Assembly (NCBI GenBank): GCA_002407775.1
Contig: DHOP01000052.1
Span: forward strand, 1 to 14,821
DNA: 14,821 nt
Direction: 5' to 3'
From: Prevotella sp. UBA5387
Lineage (GTDB): Bacteria > Bacteroidota > Bacteroidia > Bacteroidales > Bacteroidaceae
This document shows, piece after piece, positions 7,495-14,387 of the stretch. The notes beneath the pieces are model-generated. The model worked only from the letters and a program-made list of their open reading frames with translations, did not search any database and had not been told where the DNA came from. The translations under genes were made by a program, and so were the position numbers. Each line of letters begins with the position of its first letter. The stretch's first letter is position 1.

Positions 7495-8811
7495 ATGTTT
7501 AAGTATTTTCCACACACCGCCGATGACATCCAGCACATGCTGGATGTTATCGGCTTAAAGTCTTTGGATGATCTTTATGCAGATGTACCAGAGAGTGTTC
7601 GCCTTAAAGGTGAATATGACTTACCAGAAGAAAAAAGTGAGATAGATATTCGGAAATATTTTAATCAACTTGGTACAAAGAATCAGCAAAAGATATGTTT
7701 TACAGGTGCTGGTTCTTATGATCATTACATTCCGTCAGCTATTCCTCAACTTTGCTCAAGGTCAGAATATTTGACCAGCTACACACCATATCAGGCTGAA
7801 ATTTCTCAGGGAACACTACATTACATATTCGAGTATCAGACAATGATGGCTCGACTAACGGGAATGGAAGTTTCAAATGCCTCTATGTATGATGGTTCTA
7901 CGGCGACCGCAGAAGCAGCTATGATGGCATGCACTGCCGTTAAGAAATCCAACAAGGTAATTATTTCCGAGGCTATTGATCCAAAGGTAATTGAAGTTGT
8001 CAAAACTTATGCTCATTTTAATGGTTTTGAACTTCAATATTTATCGCAAAAAAACGGAGTTACTGACTTTACCAATCTCCCAGGTTTACTTGCTCAAGGT
8101 GGAGTGGCCGGTGTTATCGTTCAGCAACCTAATTACTTTGGCATTATCGAGGACTTCACTGGAGTAGCTGGCACATGTCATGATAAAAAAGCTCTTTTTA
8201 TTGTTAATTCCATAGTTGCCGATCTAGCCTTGCTCAAGACTCCTGGAGAATGGGGTGCAGACATTGCCGTTGGTGAAGCACAGAGCTTGGGATTACCTAT
8301 GGCCTGGGGAGGACCATACCTTGGCTACATGTGTACAACCAATAAATTGGTTCGTAAAATGCCTGGAAGGATCGTGGGAGAAACGCTTGACCAAGACGGT
8401 AGGCGCACCTATGCACTGACCCTTCAGGCTCGTGAACAACACATTCGTAGAGACAAAGCCACTTCCAACATATGTTCCAACGAAAGTCTAATGGTTTTGT
8501 GGGTGACCATCTATATGGCACTAATGGGTAAGCAAGGACTTCGTGAGGCTGCGCAATTGGGTTGCGATGGTGCTCACTATCTGCATGACCAACTATTAGC
8601 CACAGGCCATTTTATCGAAACATTCCCCGGCAAGGAATTTTTAAACGAATTTTGCTTAAGATATGATGGTGACCTTGACGCTCTTCAGCAGACATGGCTT
8701 GATCATGGGTTCTTTGGCGGTATTAAGGTAGCTGATGATATAGTCATGCTTGCCGTAACCGAACAAAGGGACAAAGAAGAAATTGATGCACTGGTAAACT
8801 TAGCTAAATAA
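7495..8811 (+). CDS. gcvPA: Glycine dehydrogenase (decarboxylating) subunit 1
   Basis: GcvPA (438 residues) is the N-terminal half of the split P protein. With GcvPB it decarboxylates glycine and loads the aminomethyl group onto lipoyl-H. Visible family blocks are MFKYFPHTADDIQHMLDVIG at the start, FTGAGSYDHYIPSAIPQL (about 69-86), YTPYQAEISQGTLHYIFEYQ (96-115), the LTGMEVSNASMYDGSTATAEA block (121-141), and the later GRIVGETLDQDGRRTYALTLQAREQHIRRDKATSNICSNE region, of which REQHIRRDKATSNICS is the most typical part. This subunit lacks the PLP lysine, as expected; that lies in GcvPB. All blocks are intact, so the split is a true two-subunit arrangement and not a broken single gene: there is a clean stop, a 15-nt spacer and a new ATG before gcvPB. 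Confidence 0.96.
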   Translation: MFKYFPHTADDIQHMLDVIGLKSLDDLYADVPESVRLKGEYDLPEEKSEIDIRKYFNQLGTKNQQKICFTGAGSYDHYIPSAIPQLCSRSEYLTSYTPYQAEISQGTLHYIFEYQTMMARLTGMEVSNASMYDGSTATAEAAMMACTAVKKSNKVIISEAIDPKVIEVVKTYAHFNGFELQYLSQKNGVTDFTNLPGLLAQGGVAGVIVQQPNYFGIIEDFTGVAGTCHDKKALFIVNSIVADLALLKTPGEWGADIAVGEAQSLGLPMAWGGPYLGYMCTTNKLVRKMPGRIVGETLDQDGRRTYALTLQAREQHIRRDKATSNICSNESLMVLWVTIYMALMGKQGLREAAQLGCDGAHYLHDQLLATGHFIETFPGKEFLNEFCLRYDGDLDALQQTWLDHGFFGGIKVADDIVMLAVTEQRDKEEIDALVNLAK

Positions 8812-8826
8812 GAAAGGGATAATTCA

Positions 8827-10221
8827 ATGAACAACAAGTTATATAATAATCTCATATTTGAGCTTAGCAATCCAGGGTGCGTAGGTTATAGCCTGCCTAG
8901 GAATGAATTCCCCCATCATGAGATTTCCGAATCTCACCTTCGTAATAAAGAATGTGATCTTCCTGAATGTGATGAGTTGACCGTAGTACGTCATTATACC
9001 AACAATAGTGGTAATAACTTTGGCGTAGATAACGGTTTCTATCCCTTGGGGTCATGTACGATGAAGTACAATCCCAAAATTAACGACGAGATGGCAGGAA
9101 TGAAGGAATTTACTGATATCCATCCTTTACAACCAGAAACCACCACATTGGGTTGCCAAGCAGTGACTGACGAATTGCGAAGCGTTCTCTCTCAGATCAC
9201 AGGTATGGACGATTTTACATTGAAACCATGCGCGGGTGCACACGGAGAACTAACTGGACTAATGATTATCCGTGCCTATCATGAGAGTCGTAAAGACACA
9301 AAGCGCACCAAGGTGATTATTCCGGACTCCGCTCACGGTACTAATCCAGCATCAGCAGCAGTGTGCGGCCTAGATGTAGTTGAAGTTAAAAGCATGCCCG
9401 ATGGAACCGTGGATGCCGAAGACTTGGCTACTAAACTCGATGATACGGTGGCAGCCATGATGATGACCAATCCAAACACCTTGGGTATCTTTGAACATGA
9501 CATTCTGAAGATTGTAGATATGGTACATAAGTGCGGAGGGTTAATGTATTATGATGGTGCAAACTTCAATCCACTTCTTGGTGCATGTCGCCCTGGAGAC
9601 ATGGGATTCGATGTGCTACATTTGAACCTTCACAAGACATTTTCCACTCCTCATGGTGGCGGCGGTCCTGGAAGTGGCCCTGTTGGTGTTCGCAAGGGGT
9701 TAAGTCAATTCTTTCCATTGGTAAATCCCTATCATGGTAATTTCTTGGTAGAACTACGCGGACTTGCTTATGTTTTGAGCCTTGGTAAAGAGAACATCAA
9801 GAATGTTGGACCATTAGCAACACTTAATGCTAGTTACATAAAGGAAAGCCTAAAGGATATTTTTGAACTTCCAATCGAAAGGTTATGTAAACATGAATTT
9901 GTCTTCAATGGTCTCTTGGACAAGTCTACTGGTGTAACGACCATGGATGTAGCAAAACGATTACTCGATTATGGTTTCCACGCTCCGACCATTTATTTCC
10001 CATTGCTCTTCCATGAATCCATGATGATAGAGCCCACTGAGGGAGAAAGCAAAGATACTCTTGATGCTTTCATTGAAACAATGAGAATAATTGCTGAGGA
10101 GGCCAAAGAAAACCCTGAAGTTGTTAAGTCTGCTCCACACAATACTCCAATATCTCGTGTGGACGATGTATTGGCTGCCCGACAATTGGTTTTGGTCTAT
10201 CCAAACGAGCAAAAAGATTAA
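8827..10221 (+). CDS. gcvPB: Glycine dehydrogenase (decarboxylating) subunit 2, PLP-binding
   Basis: GcvPB (464 residues) is the C-terminal, cofactor-binding half of the split P protein. The PLP lysine is Lys270 in LHLNLHKTFSTPHGGGGPG, followed by the glycine-rich loop GSGPVGVR. Other hallmarks are FYPLGSCTMKYNPKIND (71-87), DIHPLQPE, the CAGAHGELTGLMIIRAYHE block (135-153), DSAHGTNPASAAVCG (167-181), TNPNTLGIFE and YYDGANFNPLLG. The C-terminal part has KRLLDYGFHAPTIYFP and MMIEPTEGESKDTLD, as in complete subunits. Length is slightly under the common value of about 480, with no missing block. The stop is 1 nt before the lpdA ATG, which indicates translational coupling in a single transcript. 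Confidence 0.96.
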   Translation: MNNKLYNNLIFELSNPGCVGYSLPRNEFPHHEISESHLRNKECDLPECDELTVVRHYTNNSGNNFGVDNGFYPLGSCTMKYNPKINDEMAGMKEFTDIHPLQPETTTLGCQAVTDELRSVLSQITGMDDFTLKPCAGAHGELTGLMIIRAYHESRKDTKRTKVIIPDSAHGTNPASAAVCGLDVVEVKSMPDGTVDAEDLATKLDDTVAAMMMTNPNTLGIFEHDILKIVDMVHKCGGLMYYDGANFNPLLGACRPGDMGFDVLHLNLHKTFSTPHGGGGPGSGPVGVRKGLSQFFPLVNPYHGNFLVELRGLAYVLSLGKENIKNVGPLATLNASYIKESLKDIFELPIERLCKHEFVFNGLLDKSTGVTTMDVAKRLLDYGFHAPTIYFPLLFHESMMIEPTEGESKDTLDAFIETMRIIAEEAKENPEVVKSAPHNTPISRVDDVLAARQLVLVYPNEQKD

Positions 10222-10222
10222 A

Positions 10223-11545
10223 ATGAAAAATGATCTTATTATCATTGGCAGTGGTCCCGGTGGATACGAGACCGCTGCCTATGCTGCCAAGAAGGGATTA
10301 CAGGTTGTCATCATCGAGGAGAAGTATGCTGGTGGGACTTGTCTCAATTATGGTTGTATCCCTACTAAGTCATTAGTACATGATGCCGCTAAGGCTTCAG
10401 GTAAGGATAATGCAGCAGAACTCTTCACTAAAGCTATTGAGCGCAAAAATAATATTGTTGCTGATTTGCGACATGGTGTTGAGGCTATGATGACTATGCC
10501 AGGCATACAGTTCATCTATGGACATGCTGCATTAAAAGATCACAAAACCGTCCTTGTTGACGACCAAACAATCGAGGGGGATAATATTATCATTGCCACA
10601 GGTTCTACTGCCAAATTTCCTCCAATACCAGGTCTAGGAGCCGATGGCAATCCTGTTAGTCCATATGTGGTAACATCTGAAGGATTGTTAGAGTTGAAAG
10701 AAATTCCTGAAACTCTATGTATTGTAGGAGCTGGAGTAATTGGAATGGAAATGGCATCAGTTTTTTCAGCATTTGGATGCAAAGTAACTGTAATCGAATT
10801 CCTGAAGGAATGCCTGCCGACATTGGACTCCGAAATCGCCAAAAGATTGCGCAAACTAATTGAGAAATCTGGTATCAAGTTTTACTTGGGTTCAGCTGTA
10901 CAAAGAATTGAAGGAAAAAGTGTTGTGTTTAAAAGCACAAAGACGGATAAAGAAAATTCTATTACCGCAGATGCCATTCTTGTCGCAACAGGTCGCCAGC
11001 CACATGTTGAGGGTCTGAACCTGGAAAGCATTGGCGTTGACGTAGCACGTAATGGTATTATAACAGATGACAACTTGCAAACAAGCATCCCTCACATTTA
11101 TGCCATTGGCGATGTTAATGGTCGTCAGATGCTTGCTCATGCTGCCACATTCCAAGGATATCATGCAATAAATAACATCCTCGGCAAGACTGACTTCATA
11201 CGTCTGGATATCATGCCAAGTGCTATTTTTACACATCCGGAGGCTGCTTCTGTGGGGCTTTCGGAGGATCTATGTAAGAAACAAGAACTCTCTTACCATG
11301 TCCACAAAGCCATTTACCGTGCCAATGGACGTGCACAGGCCATGGAACAAACCGACGGGTTAGTAAAACTTATTGTAGATACTGATGAAAAAGTTATTGG
11401 ATGCCATGCCTATGGCGCAGAAGCTTCTACCATAGTGCAAGAGATTTCTGCTCTTATGAATGTGGGTATCACCCGTGACAGATTAGCCGATATCATTCAT
11501 ATTCATCCTACTCTTAGCGAAATTTTGCTGGATGCAGTGAAATGA
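10223..11545 (+). CDS. lpdA: Dihydrolipoamide dehydrogenase (glycine cleavage L protein, E3)
   Basis: This 440-residue flavoprotein disulfide reductase reoxidises dihydrolipoyl groups with NAD+. Starting at the ATG at 10223, the protein opens directly with the FAD-binding fold LIIIGSGPGGYETAAYAA. The redox-active disulfide is Cys40/Cys45 in GGTCLNYGCIPTKS. The NAD-binding motif IVGAGVIGMEMASVF follows near 166-180, then the second FAD motif YAIGDVNG, and the C-terminal catalytic base HIHPTLSE. It is about 30 residues shorter than typical E3 enzymes, with no obvious missing motif. The frame is open further upstream to 10091, but those codons overlap gcvPB and encode no family sequence. Its place as the last gcv gene argues for a role in glycine cleavage, although it could also serve 2-oxoacid dehydrogenases. 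Confidence 0.95.
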   Translation: MKNDLIIIGSGPGGYETAAYAAKKGLQVVIIEEKYAGGTCLNYGCIPTKSLVHDAAKASGKDNAAELFTKAIERKNNIVADLRHGVEAMMTMPGIQFIYGHAALKDHKTVLVDDQTIEGDNIIIATGSTAKFPPIPGLGADGNPVSPYVVTSEGLLELKEIPETLCIVGAGVIGMEMASVFSAFGCKVTVIEFLKECLPTLDSEIAKRLRKLIEKSGIKFYLGSAVQRIEGKSVVFKSTKTDKENSITADAILVATGRQPHVEGLNLESIGVDVARNGIITDDNLQTSIPHIYAIGDVNGRQMLAHAATFQGYHAINNILGKTDFIRLDIMPSAIFTHPEAASVGLSEDLCKKQELSYHVHKAIYRANGRAQAMEQTDGLVKLIVDTDEKVIGCHAYGAEASTIVQEISALMNVGITRDRLADIIHIHPTLSEILLDAVK

Positions 11546-11614
11546 TTTCACCATTTCTTGGAGTTTGTCATCCATAATTATAAGGTGCAATATGCTTAAA
11601 AAAACTTTGATTTG

Positions 11615-11646
11615 TTTGGCAGACTAAAAGCAATGTAGTATATTTG
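11615..11646 (+). promoter_or_regulatory. Near-perfect Bacteroidetes promoter upstream of a structured RNA region
   Basis: TTTG at 11615-11618 is followed after exactly 20 nt by TATATTTG at 11639-11646, matching the TTTG-N20-TAnnTTTG consensus in both elements. It lies 70 nt after the lpdA stop and is the best promoter match I noticed in the window. Predicted start of transcription is about 11653. The downstream sequence is rich in hairpins and ends in a terminator, and no convincing protein gene starts there. Confidence 0.7.
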
Positions 11647-11652
11647 CAATTG

Positions 11653-11918
11653 AATAAAGGAGATAAATCTTTGGGGGGGTTGTATCGATTCGATCGGGAT
11701 ACTCATCAAATTAAATTGAAAACAGAGATAGCTTCTCTTGTTGATGGCGGGCCACAACGGTCGCTTGCGACTAAGCTCAAAGCCAGTGGATTACAAAGAC
11801 GGAGAGCCCTCACAACTTTTATAGCTGGAGTTTTCATCACATCATCGTTATGATCCCCTTTTAATAAAATGGAGAATTGAGAACGGAAGCACATTGCCAG
11901 ACTCAGTTCTCCTTTTTT
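11653..11918 (+). ncRNA. Unidentified structured RNA (small RNA or ribE leader), about 266 nt
   Basis: This stretch is bounded by a strong promoter and a strong intrinsic terminator. It contains several nested inverted repeats: GTATCGAT (11682-11689) with ATCG and ATAC (11693-11696, 11699-11702); AGAGA (11724-11728) with TCTCT (11734-11738); GTCG-CTTG-CGAC at 11760-11771; and ATCAT-CGTT-ATGAT at 11841-11854. A longer-range stem is possible between GTTG, TG and GGGC at 11740-11752 and GCCC, CA and CAAC at 11806-11816. A seven-G run (11673-11679) could pair with CCCC (11855-11858) and close the whole domain. The 11740-11816 part is more GC-rich than the neighbouring genes. A 69-codon open frame (11644-11853) resembles no family I know, and a 26-codon frame (11744-11824) is possible but weak. 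I do not recognise an FMN aptamer, tmRNA, RNase P or SRP RNA. Pairings were found by eye. Boundaries are inferred. Confidence 0.5.
11871..11918 (+). terminator. Strong intrinsic terminator upstream of ribE
   Basis: Arms GGAGAATTGAG (11871-11881) and CTCAGTTCTCC (11902-11912) pair over 11 bp with one G-T wobble. Six T residues follow immediately (11913-11918). It ends either the RNA starting near 11653 or read-through from lpdA. Because it sits 75 nt before ribE, it could also act as a conditional terminator for ribE. Confidence 0.85.
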
Positions 11919-11993
11919 AGTAAACCTCGCTTTACTACCTTAATTACTGCGAGAAGAAGAACATGCAGTTTTAATAACTTGAGAATATATATT

Positions 11994-12596
11994 ATGTTTA
12001 GTGGAATAGTTGAAGAAATGGCTACGTTAGTAGCCATTGAGAAATATCAGGAAAATATCGATTTCACCATAAAATGCTCATTTATTGATGAATTGAAGAT
12101 TGACCAGAGTATTTCTCATAATGGAGTTTGCCTTACCGTTGTAAGCATCAAAGATGACACTTACACAACAACGGCCATGAAAGAAACCCTTGACCGTACT
12201 AATTTGGGTAAACTCAAGGTAGGTGATAAAGTCAACGTGGAGCGATCAATGCTAATGAACGGACGCCTCGATGGTCACATCGTCCAGGGTCATGTCGATG
12301 AAACTGCTATTTGTATTGCTATGGATGATGCCGGCGGATCTACTTACTTTACTTTTGAATATCATCAAGACAAGACAATGGCACGTCGAGGTTATTTTAC
12401 TGTTGACAAAGGCTCTGTAACTGTTAATGGAGTATCACTTACTGTCATAACACCAACAGAAAATACATTTAAAGTTGCAATAATCCCTTATACACGAGAA
12501 AACACAAATTTCTGTAATATCAAAGTAGGTAGTGAGGTAAACATAGAATTTGATATTCTGGGTAAGTATATTGCTCGTTTGCAGGAATTTATTTAA
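11994..12596 (+). CDS. ribE: Riboflavin synthase, alpha chain
   Basis: Riboflavin synthase (200 residues, normal length) dismutates two molecules of 6,7-dimethyl-8-ribityllumazine into riboflavin and a pyrimidinedione. The protein consists of two similar lumazine-binding barrels. The first begins MFSGIVEE and carries SHNGVCLTV (41-49). The second carries KGSVTVNGVSLTV (139-151). Between them lies MNGRLDGHIVQGHVDE (88-103), the usual barrel linker region. The ATG at 11994 was chosen because MFSGIVEE is the canonical start; an in-frame opening back to 11877 runs through the terminator and encodes no family sequence. It is single in this window, with no other riboflavin gene beside it. I see no clear promoter between the terminator and this start, so its transcription may come through the upstream structured region. 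Confidence 0.95.
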   Translation: MFSGIVEEMATLVAIEKYQENIDFTIKCSFIDELKIDQSISHNGVCLTVVSIKDDTYTTTAMKETLDRTNLGKLKVGDKVNVERSMLMNGRLDGHIVQGHVDETAICIAMDDAGGSTYFTFEYHQDKTMARRGYFTVDKGSVTVNGVSLTVITPTENTFKVAIIPYTRENTNFCNIKVGSEVNIEFDILGKYIARLQEFI

Positions 12597-12655
12597 GTTG
12601 AAATATTTATCATTATCTGTTGTAAACTTTGCTTGACGTCGCGTTGTCTTAAATA

Positions 12656-12685
12656 TTGTTAACATTCAAGGCGGGTGTATACTTT
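12656..12685 (+). promoter_or_regulatory. Probable promoter of the TolC-type gene
   Basis: TTG at 12656-12658 is followed after 19 nt by TATACTTT at 12678-12685, which fits TAnnTTTG except for the last base. It would give a leader of about 45 nt to the ATG at 12736. No other promoter-like sequence stood out in the 139-nt gap after ribE, and there is no obvious terminator for ribE. Confidence 0.4.
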
Positions 12686-12735
12686 TTTTGTCGGAAATCG
12701 GTCAAACATTCAAATAAAATAATCAACTATTAATT

Positions 12736-14079
12736 ATGAATAGAATCATAGCAGTATCAGGCATCATCCTGATTTCTATAGTAGGCTCTTTGACGGTTCA
12801 AGCTAAAGTATGGACGTTAAAAGATTGTATTGAGTATGCAATACAAAACAACATTACCATCCGCAAAACAAGTTTACAGCATCAAAGTGCCATAGAGGAT
12901 GTTCACCAAAGTCAAGCTAGTCTTCTACCCTCTCTTTCGGCAACCACTTCACAGTTTGTTACATACAACCCATGGCCAGAATCAGGCAGCTACACTGTTG
13001 CAGGTGACAAGGTTCAGATGAACGTAAAGAAAGTCTACTATAATGGCACATACGGTGTAAATACTAGCTGGACAGTATGGAATGGAAATCGCAATCGTGA
13101 TCAAGTGAAGGCGAATCAATTTTTAGCAGAAAAAGCATCATTAGATAGTGCCACAACAGCAGCAACCATCCAACAACAGATTGCACAACTATATATACAG
13201 ATAATTTATTCAAAAGATGCTATAGAGGTAAATCGCCAAACACTAGAAACCTCAAAGAAAAACGAACAGCGTGGGCAAGAATTTGTAAATGTTGGCAAGA
13301 TGAGTAAGGCCGATCTCGCCCAACTAACATCTCAACGTGCACAAGATGAGTATAACTTGGTATTAGTGGAAGGCAACTATAAAGACTTCGTAAGACAGTT
13401 GAAGAAACTACTACAAATCACTGACCAAGAGCCATTTGATGTCGTAATACCAGAGACATCGGATGAAATGGCGTTACAAGACATTCCAAGCGTAACAGAT
13501 GTATATGAAAGCGCTCTAAATCATCGACCTGAAATTAAGAATTACATGCTTGGAATAGAGAGTAGTAATCTCCAAATTAAGATGGCAAAAGCCATGAAAT
13601 TGCCTACAGTGACAGCTTCAGCGGGGTTAAGCACAAACACTACTTCTATAAGCAGTAATGCCTATGGCAAACAGTTGAAGAATAATTTCGGACTAGGTGG
13701 CGGTTTTAATGTCAATATCCCGTTGGTTGATAATCGTCAGAAAAAAACAGCTGTCAATAAAGCAATTCTTACCAAGCAAGATTACGAACTTGGCCTTAAG
13801 GACCAACAGACTACCCTCTATTCTACCATAGAAAACTTCTGGCTTCAAGCAATGAATAATCAGGCGCAATATCGAAGTGCCAGAGTTAGTACACAAAGTG
13901 CTCAGACAAGTTACAACTTACTCAATGAACAGTTTGAACAGAATCTTAAGAACATCATTGAACTTATGAATGGAAAAGATGCTCTTATGCGAGCTCAACA
14001 AGCTGAATTACAAGCTAAGTATCTTACAATCCTTAATATAGATTTGTTGAAATTTTATCAAATTGGTACACTCAAATAA
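12736..14079 (+). CDS. TolC-family outer membrane efflux protein
   Basis: This 447-residue protein begins with a Sec signal peptide: a short basic start, a hydrophobic core (IIAVSGIILISIVGSLTV) and a likely cut after VQA at about residue 23. The mature part opens with WTLKDCIEYAIQNNITIRKT, the usual first helix of outer-membrane efflux proteins (OEP). Two repeated OEP halves follow, with long Gln/Ala-rich coiled-coil helices (for example AQLTSQRAQDEYNLVLVEGN) and Ser/Thr/Asn-rich beta segments such as ASLLPSLSATTSQFVTYN. Trimers of such proteins form the outer-membrane duct for RND or ABC exporters and type I secretion systems. In Bacteroidetes the adaptor and pump genes commonly lie next to it. 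Here none follows before an insertion sequence, so the partner and substrate cannot be told. It lacks an obvious N-terminal lipobox cysteine. Confidence 0.92.
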   Translation: MNRIIAVSGIILISIVGSLTVQAKVWTLKDCIEYAIQNNITIRKTSLQHQSAIEDVHQSQASLLPSLSATTSQFVTYNPWPESGSYTVAGDKVQMNVKKVYYNGTYGVNTSWTVWNGNRNRDQVKANQFLAEKASLDSATTAATIQQQIAQLYIQIIYSKDAIEVNRQTLETSKKNEQRGQEFVNVGKMSKADLAQLTSQRAQDEYNLVLVEGNYKDFVRQLKKLLQITDQEPFDVVIPETSDEMALQDIPSVTDVYESALNHRPEIKNYMLGIESSNLQIKMAKAMKLPTVTASAGLSTNTTSISSNAYGKQLKNNFGLGGGFNVNIPLVDNRQKKTAVNKAILTKQDYELGLKDQQTTLYSTIENFWLQAMNNQAQYRSARVSTQSAQTSYNLLNEQFEQNLKNIIELMNGKDALMRAQQAELQAKYLTILNIDLLKFYQIGTLK

Positions 14080-14137
14080 TTTTATTTATTTCAATAGCAT
14101 ACTAAAGAAAGGGGTAATAGGGTTCTAGTTAAATCTG

Positions 14138-14156
14138 GTAGATTTTTTTGATCTAC
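14138..14156 (+). repeat. Small hairpin downstream of the TolC-type gene
   Basis: GTAGAT (14138-14143) and ATCTAC (14151-14156) flank a T-rich loop. It is only 6 bp and has no T-tract after the stem, so its role is uncertain. It lies in the 308-nt stretch between the TolC-type gene and the transposase, which otherwise holds the larger inverted repeat, the IS left end and the transposase promoter. Confidence 0.3.
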
Positions 14157-14190
14157 TATGTAATAAGGAGTTATGTGTGATGCCCATACC

Positions 14191-14236
14191 AAGCCACTAG
14201 TTTATTAACATTGTTGTCAATAAACTAGTGGCTTTT
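14191..14236. terminator. 16-bp perfect inverted repeat, probable terminator
   Basis: AAGCCACTAGTTTATT (14191-14206) is the exact reverse complement of AATAAACTAGTGGCTT (14219-14234), with a 12-nt loop. The right arm runs into TTTT (14233-14236). It probably ends the TolC-type transcript. The left flank on the opposite strand is less T-rich (GGTATGG), so termination from the right is less clear. The distance of 111 nt from the stop codon is somewhat long. Confidence 0.6.
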
Positions 14237-14285
14237 GCGTGTTCCAGATAGAAGTGCAACATTCTTGAGTTTTAGCCAACTATGA

Positions 14286-14302
14286 ACCTGAACTCGGGAT
14301 AA
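14286..14302. repeat. Left terminal inverted repeat of the IS982-family element
   Basis: The sequence ACCTGAACTCGGGATAA lies 102 nt upstream of the transposase ATG, a plausible place for the element's left end. It matches the reverse complement of bases 7-23 of the window at 13 of 17 positions. The exact first base is inferred. The right end of this copy lies beyond the window, so no target duplication can be checked. Confidence 0.5.
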
Positions 14303-14320
14303 GAAAAGTTTAGTAAAAGG

Positions 14321-14351
14321 TTGGTAATCTCGCTATTATTTTGTATCTTTA
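14321..14351 (+). promoter_or_regulatory. Probable transposase promoter
   Basis: TTG at 14321-14323 is followed after 20 nt by TATCTTTA at 14344-14351, one base from the TAnnTTTG -7 consensus. It lies just inside the element's left end and gives a leader of about 30 nt to the ATG at 14388. Confidence 0.4.
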
Positions 14352-14387
14352 TAGTTAACAATCAACAAGTTACAAAACAACACAGCG

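Noticed and set aside
10091..10222. 44-codon N-terminal extension of lpdA
   Set aside because: It overlaps gcvPB in another frame and encodes no family sequence. The ATG at 10223 places the FAD-binding fold directly at the N-terminus, as is normal.
11671..11702. Slight resemblance of GGGG...GATTCGATCGGGAT to the 5' end of tmRNA
   Set aside because: There is no tRNA-like 3' end with CCA, no tag frame with the expected context, and the transcript is too short.
11744..11824. 26-codon ATG frame within the structured region (MAGHNGRLRLSSK...)
   Set aside because: It overlaps the predicted hairpins, is very short and has no recognisable homology. It cannot be excluded without conservation data.
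11644..11853. 69-codon open frame upstream of ribE
   Set aside because: It has no good start context, begins at the promoter -7 element itself, and matches no family I recognise. Structured RNA explains the region better.
11653..11918. Possible FMN (RFN) riboswitch ahead of ribE
   Set aside because: I could not find the conserved aptamer core (AGG..CGGGG and CCGGCGGT-like blocks). A model search would settle this.
11877..11993. 39-codon N-terminal extension of ribE
   Set aside because: It runs through the terminator hairpin. Riboflavin synthase characteristically starts at MFSGIVEE (11994).
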